NCBI RefSeq assembly: GCF_900109685.1
Contig: NZ_FOBB01000002.1
Coordinates: forward strand, 800,085 to 864,084
Length of the DNA: 64,000 bases
Direction of reading: 5' to 3'
Source: Chitinophaga rupis
Lineage (GTDB): Bacteria > Bacteroidota > Bacteroidia > Chitinophagales > Chitinophagaceae
The position numbers were made by a program, and so were the translations under genes. Positions within the stretch are counted from its first letter, which is position 1, and every line of letters begins with the position of its first letter. Below the pieces are notes generated by a model, which worked only from the letters and a program-made list of their open reading frames with translations, ran no database searches and was not told where the DNA came from. Below are positions 1 through 9,437 of this stretch, piece by piece.

Positions 1-1
1 G

Positions 2-583
2 CCAGCTACGGACAATGGCCAGCCATGGCCCTATCATCCGGCAGCCCTGGCGCGTTATGGCCACCGCAGCACCGGTGCAGGCGGCGCAGTAATGGCAGTA
101 TATGATGTAAATGGCGATGCGAAGAACGATGTGGTCACCAGCCTCAATGCACATGGTTTTGGCCTGGCCTGGTTTGAACAAACGCAGGATAGTAAAGGCA
201 ATATCACCTTTACGCAGCACCTCATCATGGACGATTACAGCAGCAAAAATGCAGGCGATGTAACTTTTTCCCAGATCCACGGCACTACGGCCGCAGATGT
301 GGATGGCGATGGCATCCCGGATTTTATTGCCGGCAAACGTTACTGGTCGCACCTGGACAATTACTTTGACCCGGACCCTTATGGTGCGCCGGTGCTGTAC
401 TGGTTCCGTACTGTGCGCGATACCAAAGCACCCGGCGGCGCTACGTTTGTACCGGAGCTGGTGCACAACCGTTCCGGCGCAGGATCAGATATCCTGGCAG
501 CAGACCTGGATAAGGATGGACGGGTGGATATTATCACCTCCACCGACCGGGGAACTTTCATTTTCTGGAATAAAAGGAAATAA
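2..583 (+). CDS. FG-GAP/VCBS repeat protein, C-terminal part
   Basis: The reading frame is open from base 2 and the true start lies before the window, so this is only the C-terminal part (about 193 codons). Three acidic calcium-loop motifs of FG-GAP/VCBS type are visible: DVNGDAKND, DVDGDGIPD and DLDKDGRVD, each followed by hydrophobic residues, as in beta-propeller blades of extracellular proteins. A first in-frame ATG occurs at 92, but the blade pattern (GHRSTGAGGAV) already begins before it, so 92 is not the start. It precedes the SusC gene on the same strand with a 207-bp gap containing likely promoter elements, so it probably belongs to a separate transcript at the edge of the same locus. 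Its substrate or role cannot be read from this fragment. Confidence 0.8.
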   Translation, partial: PATDNGQPWPYHPAALARYGHRSTGAGGAVMAVYDVNGDAKNDVVTSLNAHGFGLAWFEQTQDSKGNITFTQHLIMDDYSSKNAGDVTFSQIHGTTAADVDGDGIPDFIAGKRYWSHLDNYFDPDPYGAPVLYWFRTVRDTKAPGGATFVPELVHNRSGAGSDILAADLDKDGRVDIITSTDRGTFIFWNKRK

Positions 584-651
584 GACCGATCATAAATAAA
601 AATAAACCGTGTGGGTTAAATGACGCGACAAAAAAGCAATAACCGGTCCCC

Positions 652-667
652 AATTAGTGCACTAATT
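652..667. promoter_or_regulatory. Perfect 16-bp palindrome upstream of susC
   Basis: AATTAGTGCACTAATT is its own reverse complement. It lies about 125 bp before the SusC start, in a place where an operator for a dimeric regulator could sit. No regulator gene (ECF sigma, anti-sigma or hybrid two-component) is next to this locus, so the cognate protein is unknown. Function is inferred from symmetry and position only. Confidence 0.4.
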
Positions 668-716
668 ATGGTGTTTGTTAATGGGAATGGCAGGCCGGTT
701 AATCTGTAATTAAGCA

Positions 717-743
717 TTTGTTAAGCGGTGCCCGCTTAATTTG
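717..743 (+). promoter_or_regulatory. Candidate susC promoter with an internal dyad
   Basis: TTTG at 717-720 and TAATTTG at 737-743 resemble the Bacteroidota -33 (TTTG) and -7 (TAnnTTTG) elements. The -7 copy is one base short and the spacing is a little tight. The interval holds a perfect inverted repeat, TTAAGCGG (721-728) and CCGCTTAA (732-739) with a 3-nt centre. A protein bound there would cover the promoter. Confidence 0.35.
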
Positions 744-790
744 TCGCCCGGTACAACCAATTTTTAAATCCACATTTTAAACACCACGGT

Positions 791-3700
791 ATGAAAAAAA
801 TTCTATTTATGGTACTGGCGTGTTGTGCGATGCTGCAAGGCTACGCACAGAACATCGCCGTCAGGGGCAGGGTCACGGACGACACCGGTGGGCCGCTCAT
901 TGGCGCAGCCGTAAAAGTAAAAAATGGTAACACGGGCACCGTTACCAACACAGAAGGCCGGTTTAATCTCAACGCTCCCGGCAATGCTACCTTAATTATT
1001 TCCTATGTAGGGTACGAATCAAAAGAAGTACAGGCCTCCGCACAGGAGCTGAACATTTCCCTGGCGCGTAATAACAGCAGCCTGGGCGAAGTAGTAGTGG
1101 TAGGCTACGGGCAGCAGCGCCAGGCTACCCTTACCGGATCCATTGCCACCATAAAAGGCGATGAGATCAAGACCACCCGCAATGAAAATGTGCTGAACAT
1201 GCTCACCGGTAAGCTGCCCGGTGTGCGCGTGGTACAGAACAGCGCAGAGCCGGGGTCCTTTAACAACAGCTTCGATATTCGCGGTTTAGGCTCACCGCTC
1301 ATTATCATTGACGGGGTACCCCGCGGTAACCTGAACCGCCTGGACCCGAATGATATTGAAAGCATTTCCGTACTGAAAGATGCCGCCGCCGCTGTATACG
1401 GCGTGCAGGCCGCCAATGGTGTAATATTGGTCACCACCAAAAAAGGGAAGGCCGGCACCACGCAGTTAAACTACACCGTTACAGTAGGCATGCAAAAACC
1501 ATCCGGCTTACCCAAAGTGCTGGACGCTACGGACTGGATGACCTTATTCAATGAAAGAGCCCTGCATAACGTGAACGGTGGTACGCCGGTGTACAACCAG
1601 AACGATTTTGACGCTTATGCCAACGGCACCAAAACCAGCACCGACTGGTATGGCGCAGTAGTACGCAACACCGCCCCGCAAACAGAACACAGCCTCACGG
1701 CCAGCGGTGGCTCGGAAAAAATGACTTACTTCGTAAGCCTGGGTTACCTGAGCCAGCAGGGCTTCTGGAAATCGGGTGATCTGAATTACAAAAAATACAA
1801 CGTACGCTCTAACCTTACGGCAAAAATTTCCAGCACACTTACTGCGGAGCTGCAGCTGAGCGGTATTTCCGACACCCGCAACCAGCCCTATGAAGATTCC
1901 TGGAGCATTTTTAAAGCCCTGTGGCGGCATCCGCCCACTTATTCATTGTATGCAGATAACAATCCTGATTATATAAACTACCTGGACGATAACGGCACCA
2001 GCGCGCTGGCCCTTACCAATGCAGCCATTGACGGGTATAAACGTTCTGTGTCCAATACCTTCCAGGGCACCTTTACACTCAACTATGCCGTGCCTTTCCT
2101 GGAAGGCTTAAATGCCAAAGCGCTGTATAGCTATGATTATGCTATGTCAGACAACAAGAACTTTGCACGCTCTTTTAATGTGTACCAGGCAGTGAAAGTG
2201 GGTGATAGCACCGTGTTTAATCCCAAACCGCTGCAAACGCCTTCTAACGTAAACCGGTATTACTCCGCCGCACCTAACACCATGCTGCAGTTCTCGTTAA
2301 ACTACAGCCACACCTTTGCCAAAGCGCATAATGTGGATGTGCTGGCATTGTATGAGGAGCGCACGCAAAAGTCGGACAACTTCAGCGCCAGCCGTTACCT
2401 GGTATTAGGTACGCTGGACCAGCTGGGCACCGGCACCACAGCTAACCAGATCGGTACGCAGGACCTGGGCGGCTTAACCAATTATGCCACCAAAAGTTAT
2501 GTGGGCAAGCTGCATTACGATTATAATGCAAAGTATCTGCTGGACCTCAGCGGCCGTTACGATGGCTCCTCCCGTTTTGCACCTACGGGCCAATGGGGCT
2601 TCTTTCCAGCCGTATCTGCCGGTTACCGGATCTCAGAAGAAAGCTTTATTAAGGATAATCCAAAGCTCACCTTCATTGATAATATTAAGTTCCGTGCCTC
2701 TTATGGTGTGATGGGCGATGCCAGCGGCCTGCGTTTCCAGTACCTCACCGGTTACGACTATCCTTCATCCGGCAACCTGCAAACCCTGCCCGGCGGTTCA
2801 GTGTTTGATGGCAATTACACCAATGCATTGGGTTTCCGCGTACTGCCTAATCCTGATATTACCTGGTTTAAATCCAAAACGCTCAACTTCGGTTTGGATG
2901 CCGATTTCTGGAAAGGCTTATTCGGCTTTCAGCTGGATTGGTTTAAAAGAGATAGAAATGGATTGTTAGCCAACCGCCTGTTATCCCTGCCCGGTTCATT
3001 AGGCGCAGCGCTGCCGCAGGAGAACCTGAACAGTGATCAGAGCAGCGGCGTGGAGCTGTTGCTTACGCACCGCAACCGCATCGGGCAGATCAATTATAAC
3101 ATCAGCGGCAACATTTCTTACTCCCACACCAAATGGAAACATTATGAACGCGCAGTAGCCGGTAACTCTTACGACAACTGGCGCAATAATGTGAATGATC
3201 GTTATAACGATGTATGGTGGGGTTATACCGGCGCCGGGCGTTTTGAATCCTTCAATGACATTTATAACTACAACATAGACAATGGCGGCGGCAACCGCGC
3301 AACCCTGCCAGGTGATTATAAATATGAAGACTGGAATAACGACGGTTATATCGATGACCTGGATCGTCATCCGATTGCATCCACGTATAATGGCAATACG
3401 GACCGGGGTACCAGCACACCCAATCCGCCCCTCATCAATTTTGGGGTAAGCATTGGGGTTAGCTACCATGGATTTGATCTGAGCGCGCTGATACAGGGAG
3501 CCGCCATGAAATGGATCGCTTACCCGGAAGCGCTGGCTACGCCGCTGAACTTTAACGGCAATGCCCTGGAACAATACATGGACCGCTGGCACACAGCAGA
3601 TCCTGCGGCAGACCCCTACGATCCCAATACGCAGTATGTGCCCGGTTATTTTGCCATGACAGGCACCGGCTTCGATGGGAACTCTTCTTTTGCAGTAAAG

Positions 3701-3931
3701 AATGCTGCCTATGCCAGGCTTAAAAGCGTGGAACTGGGCTATACATATGTGTTTTCGAAATCCGTTACCCGTAAGGCCGGTTTAAGACAAGCCAGGCTGT
3801 ATGTGAATGGGTACAACATTTTCACGGCAACGGGCATACGCTACGTGGATCCGGAACATCCGTCGGATCTGTACGGGTATGTGTACCCGCTGAACAAAAC
3901 GTATAATGTTGGGCTGAGTGTAGATTTTTAA
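791..3931 (+). CDS. SusC/RagA-family TonB-dependent outer membrane receptor
   Basis: This is the outer-membrane beta-barrel of a glycan import pair; it moves oligosaccharides into the periplasm using TonB energy. The 1046-residue length is normal for the family. A signal peptide covers about residues 1-20. A carboxypeptidase-regulatory-like domain follows (about 22-95), then the SusC signature VVVGYG at 102-107. The plug (about 110-220) carries IDGVPRGNLNRLDPNDIES and VLKDAAAAVYG. The rest is barrel, ending in aromatic Phe as usual for Omp85-inserted barrels. The SusD gene follows after 23 bp, so the two form one operon. With GH92, GH99-like and GH95 enzymes downstream, the likely cargo is a mannose-rich, fucose-bearing glycan; the cargo is inference. 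Confidence 0.95.
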   Translation: MKKILFMVLACCAMLQGYAQNIAVRGRVTDDTGGPLIGAAVKVKNGNTGTVTNTEGRFNLNAPGNATLIISYVGYESKEVQASAQELNISLARNNSSLGEVVVVGYGQQRQATLTGSIATIKGDEIKTTRNENVLNMLTGKLPGVRVVQNSAEPGSFNNSFDIRGLGSPLIIIDGVPRGNLNRLDPNDIESISVLKDAAAAVYGVQAANGVILVTTKKGKAGTTQLNYTVTVGMQKPSGLPKVLDATDWMTLFNERALHNVNGGTPVYNQNDFDAYANGTKTSTDWYGAVVRNTAPQTEHSLTASGGSEKMTYFVSLGYLSQQGFWKSGDLNYKKYNVRSNLTAKISSTLTAELQLSGISDTRNQPYEDSWSIFKALWRHPPTYSLYADNNPDYINYLDDNGTSALALTNAAIDGYKRSVSNTFQGTFTLNYAVPFLEGLNAKALYSYDYAMSDNKNFARSFNVYQAVKVGDSTVFNPKPLQTPSNVNRYYSAAPNTMLQFSLNYSHTFAKAHNVDVLALYEERTQKSDNFSASRYLVLGTLDQLGTGTTANQIGTQDLGGLTNYATKSYVGKLHYDYNAKYLLDLSGRYDGSSRFAPTGQWGFFPAVSAGYRISEESFIKDNPKLTFIDNIKFRASYGVMGDASGLRFQYLTGYDYPSSGNLQTLPGGSVFDGNYTNALGFRVLPNPDITWFKSKTLNFGLDADFWKGLFGFQLDWFKRDRNGLLANRLLSLPGSLGAALPQENLNSDQSSGVELLLTHRNRIGQINYNISGNISYSHTKWKHYERAVAGNSYDNWRNNVNDRYNDVWWGYTGAGRFESFNDIYNYNIDNGGGNRATLPGDYKYEDWNNDGYIDDLDRHPIASTYNGNTDRGTSTPNPPLINFGVSIGVSYHGFDLSALIQGAAMKWIAYPEALATPLNFNGNALEQYMDRWHTADPAADPYDPNTQYVPGYFAMTGTGFDGNSSFAVKNAAYARLKSVELGYTYVFSKSVTRKAGLRQARLYVNGYNIFTATGIRYVDPEHPSDLYGYVYPLNKTYNVGLSVDF

Positions 3932-3954
3932 TGATTAACTAAAGCATTCCAAAA

Positions 3955-5886
3955 ATGAAAAAATTCATATATCCGTTACTGATACTGCTGTGTATAGTCA
4001 CCGCCTGCAACAAGCTGGGCATATTGCCCGATAATATTGTGCAGGATAAAGATGCCTTTGCCAGCACGGGCGGCGTTACCGCTTATTTTGCGGGCCTGTA
4101 CAACCGCCTGCCCATCGAGGATTTTAAGTATAATATGAACAACGGCTACAACCAGTTCAACTACATTCCTAATATCAATAACCTCACGGGCGAATCTATG
4201 TCGCGCGAGGTAGGGGGCGCCAGCGCCGCGCAAACCGGCTACTGGGGCGATGCTTATGTGGTGATCCGTAATGCCAATTACTTCCTGGAAACCATGCCAG
4301 CCTATGCGTTCAACTTTAACCAGAGCCAGGTGAACCAGTGGCTGGGCGAGGCCCGCTTTATCCGCAGCTTCACTTACTTTGAGCTGGTAAAACGTTATGG
4401 CGGTGTACCCATTACGCCCGGTGTGCAGTACTATCCGCAGCAGGGTTTGGAGGAGCTGCAGATCCCCCGCAGCTCTGAACAGCAGGTGTATGACTATATT
4501 GGCAAAGACCTGGATACGGCCATTATGCTCATGAACAATACCAGCGAGCAACGGGGCCGTGCCAATAAGTTCATAGCCGCAGCGCTCAAGTCAAGGGTAA
4601 TGCTGTTTGCCGGCTCCATTGCAAAATATAATAACAAGAACATCTCCGATCCCGCCACAGGTGCGCAGGTGCAGGGTATTCCCGCTACAGAGGCCGTACG
4701 TTATTTTAAGGAATGTTACGCCGCCGCAAAGCTGGTAGAAACGGGTGGTTACGCGCTTTACCGCGCATCCGCCAATAAGGAGGAGAATTACTATAACCTG
4801 TTTTTTGATGTGAGCAGCGCCAATAAGGAAGCCATTTTCATGAAAGAGTACAGCGATCTGAATGCAGTGCACAGCTTTGACCTGTTTGCCATCCCTAATC
4901 AAATGAAAGGCAAGGATGGTTACAGCTCTTACATGAACCCCACCCTGGATTACGTGGAGCTGTTTGATGGCCTGCCCCGCAATGCAGACGGCAGTCTTAA
5001 AACTATTGATGCTACCACAGGCCAGTATGCATACTATGACAACCCGTACAGCTTTTTCCAGAATGCAGAACCGCGTTTGCTGGCAACTGTATTAATGCCT
5101 GGCGCCACTTTCAAAGGACAGGTGATCGATATCCGCAGGGGTATTTATAAAGGAGATATTGCAGGCGGCATCAATCCGTTCCCCGGCAGTGTAAGCCCTT
5201 TCCCGAACACTACCAATCCTTACGCCAACAACCCGAATATAGTGCCGGCGGTTAATAGCAGCAACCTGCCATCACCTATGGTGGACCTGCCTAACGGGCA
5301 AAAGATGAATGCAGGTGGCTTAAGCGGCACTTACGGCACTACCGGCGGCTCTGTAACTATTTCCGGTTTCTTTCAGCGCAAGTACCTGGATCAGCGTAAG
5401 CCGGTGGCAGATGTGATCGTGAACAAATCTTTCCAGCCCTGGATGGAGATGCGCTACGCAGAAGTGTTACTGAACCGCGCAGAAGCAGATTATGAATTAA
5501 TAACGGCCGGGCAAAATGATGTGGACTACCGGCAGGATGCTTACACCTGCATCAACGACATCCGCGACCGTGCAGGCGCTACGCTGCTGGCCAGTGCAGC
5601 CGATCTTACCAGCATAAACGTGATCCGCAATGAAAGGCGCAAGGAGCTTGGCTTTGAGAACAAGATCTGGTGGGACATTAAACGCTGGCGCACAGCAGAT
5701 GCCGAAATTCAGAACCGCGTATGGCTGGTGTTGAATCCCATTTATGTAGCCGCCAACGGCAAATACATTTTTGATAAAAGAAGGTATGAAGGTAACCAGC
5801 AGTTCACTTTCCAGTCCATGTGGTATTATGAACAAATACCCAATGGAGAGATTACCAAGAACCCGAAACTGGTACAAAACCAATAA
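3955..5886 (+). CDS. SusD/RagB-family nutrient-binding lipoprotein
   Basis: This is the surface lipoprotein that forms the lid on the SusC barrel and captures glycan. The signal peptide ends in a lipobox (VTAC, Cys18). The 643 residues are at the long end for the family. The N-terminal half contains the alpha-helical region, with WLGEARFIRSFTYFELVKRYGGVP, split here as WLGEARFIR and FELVKRYGGVP, which is highly typical of RagB/SusD. The C-terminal part shows RYAEVLLNRAEADYEL and NDIRDRAGA with RNERRKELGFE, all family hallmarks. An insertion rich in Asn, Pro and Gly near residues 400-460 looks like a surface loop. It is translated after SusC with a 23-bp gap, and the DUF3823 gene follows 11 bp later. 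Confidence 0.95.
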   Translation: MKKFIYPLLILLCIVTACNKLGILPDNIVQDKDAFASTGGVTAYFAGLYNRLPIEDFKYNMNNGYNQFNYIPNINNLTGESMSREVGGASAAQTGYWGDAYVVIRNANYFLETMPAYAFNFNQSQVNQWLGEARFIRSFTYFELVKRYGGVPITPGVQYYPQQGLEELQIPRSSEQQVYDYIGKDLDTAIMLMNNTSEQRGRANKFIAAALKSRVMLFAGSIAKYNNKNISDPATGAQVQGIPATEAVRYFKECYAAAKLVETGGYALYRASANKEENYYNLFFDVSSANKEAIFMKEYSDLNAVHSFDLFAIPNQMKGKDGYSSYMNPTLDYVELFDGLPRNADGSLKTIDATTGQYAYYDNPYSFFQNAEPRLLATVLMPGATFKGQVIDIRRGIYKGDIAGGINPFPGSVSPFPNTTNPYANNPNIVPAVNSSNLPSPMVDLPNGQKMNAGGLSGTYGTTGGSVTISGFFQRKYLDQRKPVADVIVNKSFQPWMEMRYAEVLLNRAEADYELITAGQNDVDYRQDAYTCINDIRDRAGATLLASAADLTSINVIRNERRKELGFENKIWWDIKRWRTADAEIQNRVWLVLNPIYVAANGKYIFDKRRYEGNQQFTFQSMWYYEQIPNGEITKNPKLVQNQ

Positions 5887-5897
5887 AAAGCCAAACA

Positions 5898-6659
5898 ATG
5901 AAACGCACTTATATATACACAACAATTTTTTGCATGGGGCTGGCTTTGCTAAGCGCCTGCGCCAAGAACGATAACTATGAGGAGCCGGCTGAAACGCTTA
6001 CCGGCCGTGTAATTGATAACAGCACCGGGCAGCCCATTCAAACAGAATCAGCGGGTATCCGTTTACGTTTGGAAGAACAAAGCTGGAACAACGGGCAGGG
6101 TGTAATACCGCAATACTTTAACGTAAAGCCGGATGGTACATTTAATAACAGCCGCCTGTTCAAAGGCAAGTACAAAGTATATCCTATGGATGGCGCTTTT
6201 GTACCGTTAGTAACCACCACCACGCCGGTAATTGATAACAGTAAAACGGTGGATATTTCCGGCGTAACCAGCCTGGAATTTAACGTAGATCCGTTCCTGA
6301 AAGTAGAATGGGTAGGGGAGCCGGTAGTGAATCCGGATAAAACAATAACCGTGCAGTGTAAGTTTACACGCGGCACTACCAATCCCGCCTACCAGTTTAA
6401 TGTAACAGATGTGTTCCTGTATGTATCCACCACGGATTTTGTGAGCAACGCCAGTTACGATAACCGTTTCTCAAACCAGGTAAAGTACAACGGAACAGAT
6501 GGTAATGCCCTGCTGGGACAAACCATCAGCATTACCACCAAAGGCACGCTGGGTGGCAGCCGCACCTACTATGTACGTGTAGGCGCCCGCACAGCGGATA
6601 ATGTGAATAAACGGTATAACTATAATACGCCTAAGCCGGTAAATATACCGGGGGCATAA
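5898..6659 (+). CDS. DUF3823-type lipoprotein of a SusCD locus
   Basis: The 253-residue protein starts with a lipoprotein signal peptide (LLSAC, Cys21). The mature part begins with a prealbumin/carboxypeptidase-regulatory-like domain (LTGRVIDNSTGQPI) followed by YFNVKPDGTFNNS and FKGKYKVYPMDGAF, the pattern of DUF3823 proteins. Those are found right after SusD genes in Bacteroidota and are thought to be accessory surface glycan-binding lipoproteins. It is 11 bp from SusD, so co-transcribed. A perfect hairpin follows the stop codon and may end or trim the SusC-SusD-DUF3823 transcript. The exact ligand is unknown. Confidence 0.85.
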   Translation: MKRTYIYTTIFCMGLALLSACAKNDNYEEPAETLTGRVIDNSTGQPIQTESAGIRLRLEEQSWNNGQGVIPQYFNVKPDGTFNNSRLFKGKYKVYPMDGAFVPLVTTTTPVIDNSKTVDISGVTSLEFNVDPFLKVEWVGEPVVNPDKTITVQCKFTRGTTNPAYQFNVTDVFLYVSTTDFVSNASYDNRFSNQVKYNGTDGNALLGQTISITTKGTLGGSRTYYVRVGARTADNVNKRYNYNTPKPVNIPGA

Positions 6660-6667
6660 ACAGTAGA

Positions 6668-6704
6668 AAAGTCCATGAACTAAAAAAAATAGTTCATGGA
6701 CTTT
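6668..6704. terminator. Perfect 15-bp hairpin after the SusCD operon
   Basis: AAAGTCCATGAACTA (6668-6682) and TAGTTCATGGACTTT (6690-6704) are exact inverse complements around seven A residues. There is no proper T-run on the + side, so it could act as a weak terminator or a 3' stabiliser that keeps the SusCD message more abundant than the enzymes downstream. Confidence 0.6.
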
Positions 6705-6734
6705 CAAAACAGAAAATATTAAACTGCATATTCA

Positions 6735-7178
6735 ATGACCAGATGCTTATTGCTGGCCGGCTTTCTCCTGATAGCGGCCACTGCCCACAGCCACGTCGAA
6801 CAAACGGAACAAACCAAACCCAAACAGGGGCCGGTAAAAAAGGCGCCTGCCAAAACTGCAAGCGCTAAACCGGCAGCTAAACCAGCGGCCAAACCGCTAG
6901 CCAGCGCGCAGGACATTGCAGACGGTAAAGCCCTGCTCTCAAAATCCGATTGCCTGGCCTGTCATAAAGTAGATCAGAAGCTGGTAGGCCCCGCGTACCT
7001 GGATGTAGCGAAAAAATATCCTGCTACGGAAGCCAGCGTTACGCTGCTTTGCACCAAGGTGCTGAACGGGGGCGCAGGCGTATGGGGCGAGGTTGCCATG
7101 GCGCCGCATCCCGCCTTACCCCCGGCAGATGCTAAAAAAATGGTGCAGTATATTCTTTCCCTCAATAACGCCAAATAA
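6735..7178 (+). CDS. Small periplasmic c-type cytochrome
   Basis: The 147-residue protein has a signal peptide (about 1-19), then a low-complexity Lys/Ala/Pro linker (about 28-55), then a class I cytochrome c domain. The haem site is C73-L-A-C76-H77 and the likely axial methionine is Met122 in VAMAPHP. This is a cytochrome c551/c552-like electron carrier. It is 3 bp upstream of a large dehydrogenase that carries its own haem motif, so the two probably form an electron-transfer pair. The Lys/Ala/Pro linker is a flexible tether often seen in exported single-haem cytochromes. Confidence 0.9.
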   Translation: MTRCLLLAGFLLIAATAHSHVEQTEQTKPKQGPVKKAPAKTASAKPAAKPAAKPLASAQDIADGKALLSKSDCLACHKVDQKLVGPAYLDVAKKYPATEASVTLLCTKVLNGGAGVWGEVAMAPHPALPPADAKKMVQYILSLNNAK

Positions 7179-7181
7179 CAG

Positions 7182-9425
7182 ATGGTCATGAGTAAAGCAC
7201 ATTACAAATGGCGTATAACAGCAGGCTTATTATTAGGCAGCCTGCTGGTATATCATTGCAGATCATCGCAGCCGGCCTTGCAGCGTGATGCTACCGGTAA
7301 GGTGATCGTAAACCCGCATCCCGATCCTTCCTACAAAACGGTGAAAGAAGCCATGCAGTCTATTTACCTGCAGCCCGGCTATCACCTGCAGCTGGTGGCC
7401 AGCGAGCCTATGGTGCAGGAGCCTGTGGCCATTGTATGGGATGGCAATGCCCGCATGTATGTAGCCGAAATGCGCACCTACATGATGGACATTAACGGCA
7501 CAGATGAAAACAAACCCATTTGCCAGGTATCCTTGCTGGAAGATACCAACGGCGATGGTAAAATGGATAAGCGTTCCACCTTTATAGACAGCATGGTGCT
7601 GCCCCGCATGTTGTTATGCGTAGGCCACAAGCTGCTGGTGAACGAAACCTATACGTATAACATTTACAGTTATGCAGATACCAATGGCGATGGCAAAGCA
7701 GATGAAAAAGTGCAGGTGTATAAGAATGATACGCCGGACACCCGCAACCTGGAGCACCAGAAAAGCGGCCTGTTATGGAACCTGGATAACTGGATCTATG
7801 TAAGCTGCGATCCCATACGCTATAAGTATACCAATGGTAAGCTGGTGGCGGATTCCCTGGCTAATTCGCCCGGCGGGCAATGGGGTGTGGGCAATGATGA
7901 TCATGGCCGTTTGTTCTTTTCCAGCGCAGGCGCGGAAATACCGGCGCTGGGTTTCCAGATCAATCCTGCCTATGGCATCTTAAACCCGCGCGATCAGTTC
8001 AATGATGCTTTCCAGGCCGTATGGCCCATTATTGCTACGCCGGATGTGCAGGGCGGTATGGGCCGTTTGCGGCCGGATACCACGCTCAATCATTTCACCG
8101 CCAGCTGCGGGCAATCTGTTTTCCGTGGTAATGCATTACCAGCCGACATGAAAGGCGACCTGCTGATCTGCGAGCCCGTAGGCCGTTTAATACGCCGCGC
8201 AAAAGTGATAGATAACAACGGGAAAATAACATTGGAAAATGCTTACAACCAGCAGGAGTTCATTACCTCCACAGATATGAACTTCCGCCCCGTAAATACC
8301 ACCACCGGCCCGGATGGCTGTTTGTATATTGTAGATATGTACCACGGCATTATCCAGGAAAGCAACTGGACCAAAGAAGGCAGCTTCCTGCGCCCGCGCA
8401 TTATAAATAAAGGCCTGGATAAGAATATTGGTCGCGGCCGTATTTACCGCGTGGTACACGATGGCTACAAACCCGGTCCCAAACCGCATTTGCTGGATGA
8501 TAGCGGTGCACAGCTCTTAACGTACCTGGATCATCCCAATGCCTGGTGGCGGGAAAATGCGCAGAAAGAAATTATTGTGCGCGGAGATCAGTCGCTGGTA
8601 CCTGCGCTCCGGCAAATGGCTGCCGGTCCGCATACTACCCTTGGCCGCATACATGCCTTGTGGACATTAGAAGGATTAAATGCCATTGATAAAGAAACAT
8701 TATTAAAAGCCCTGAAGGATACATCTGCAGCAGTGCGTAAAACAGCGGTATGGATCAGCGAACGTTATGTGAAACAGGACGATGCAGACATGATCCGCCA
8801 GCTGGCAGCTTTAAAGAACGATCCTTCTGCAGATGTGCAGGTGCAGCTGGTAAATACGCTCTCCACCAGCAAATCAGACGACGCCAAAGCGCTGGCAGCA
8901 AACATTGTAGATGCAGGCGCGGATAAAGAATTTATGCAGGGCGTAGCGCACAGCATTGAGGTGAATAACAACACAAAGCTCTTTGGCCGCCGTTTAGGCA
9001 GCATGCCCACGGCCAGCCGTAACAGGATACTGCAGGGCGCAACTATTTACAAACAGCTTTGTTCTACCTGTCATGGCCCGGATGGTAAAGGCATTGTAGT
9101 GGGCAATGGCTCACCGGCAGCGCCGCCCTTTGTTGGCTCCAAACGTGTAGACGGGGATGAGGTAACCCTGATGAAGATCTTGCTGAACGGCTTAAGCGGC
9201 CCTATTGATGGCAAAACGTACACGGATGTAATGGCACCTTTTGGTGCATCCAACAATGATGAATGGATAGCATCAGTGCTCAGCTATGTACGTTACAGCT
9301 TCGGTACCCGCAGGGAAAGGAACCGGGAAAGTTCCCCTGTAGTATCCGTAGAAAAGGTAAAACAGGTACGGGCCGAAACCGCCAGCCGTGGCAAGTTCTG
9401 GACTTTGGAGGAACTGGAGAAGTAA
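7182..9425 (+). CDS. PVC-type propeller dehydrogenase with HEAT-like and cytochrome c domains
   Basis: This 747-residue exported protein matches the putative membrane-bound dehydrogenase family first noted in Planctomycetes. The N-terminus has a hydrophobic segment with a cysteine near residue 26 (LLVYHCRSS), a possible lipobox. Residues of roughly 45-430 form a propeller with acidic calcium loops DTNGDGKMD and DTNGDGKADE. A HEAT-like helical stretch follows (about 440-600), then a C-terminal haem domain with C627-S-T-C630-H631. In such proteins the propeller is taken to oxidise a sugar or alcohol and pass electrons to haem; the substrate is unknown. Two starts are possible (7182 or 7188). 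It sits 3 bp after the cytochrome gene and 12 bp before GH92. Confidence 0.88.
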   Translation: MVMSKAHYKWRITAGLLLGSLLVYHCRSSQPALQRDATGKVIVNPHPDPSYKTVKEAMQSIYLQPGYHLQLVASEPMVQEPVAIVWDGNARMYVAEMRTYMMDINGTDENKPICQVSLLEDTNGDGKMDKRSTFIDSMVLPRMLLCVGHKLLVNETYTYNIYSYADTNGDGKADEKVQVYKNDTPDTRNLEHQKSGLLWNLDNWIYVSCDPIRYKYTNGKLVADSLANSPGGQWGVGNDDHGRLFFSSAGAEIPALGFQINPAYGILNPRDQFNDAFQAVWPIIATPDVQGGMGRLRPDTTLNHFTASCGQSVFRGNALPADMKGDLLICEPVGRLIRRAKVIDNNGKITLENAYNQQEFITSTDMNFRPVNTTTGPDGCLYIVDMYHGIIQESNWTKEGSFLRPRIINKGLDKNIGRGRIYRVVHDGYKPGPKPHLLDDSGAQLLTYLDHPNAWWRENAQKEIIVRGDQSLVPALRQMAAGPHTTLGRIHALWTLEGLNAIDKETLLKALKDTSAAVRKTAVWISERYVKQDDADMIRQLAALKNDPSADVQVQLVNTLSTSKSDDAKALAANIVDAGADKEFMQGVAHSIEVNNNTKLFGRRLGSMPTASRNRILQGATIYKQLCSTCHGPDGKGIVVGNGSPAAPPFVGSKRVDGDEVTLMKILLNGLSGPIDGKTYTDVMAPFGASNNDEWIASVLSYVRYSFGTRRERNRESSPVVSVEKVKQVRAETASRGKFWTLEELEK

Positions 9426-9437
9426 ACAAATAAACGA

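Noticed and set aside
2999..3592. A long minus-strand frame of 197 codons in the SusC gene
   Set aside because: SusC coding on the + strand is certain, and the frame has no family pattern or start signal.
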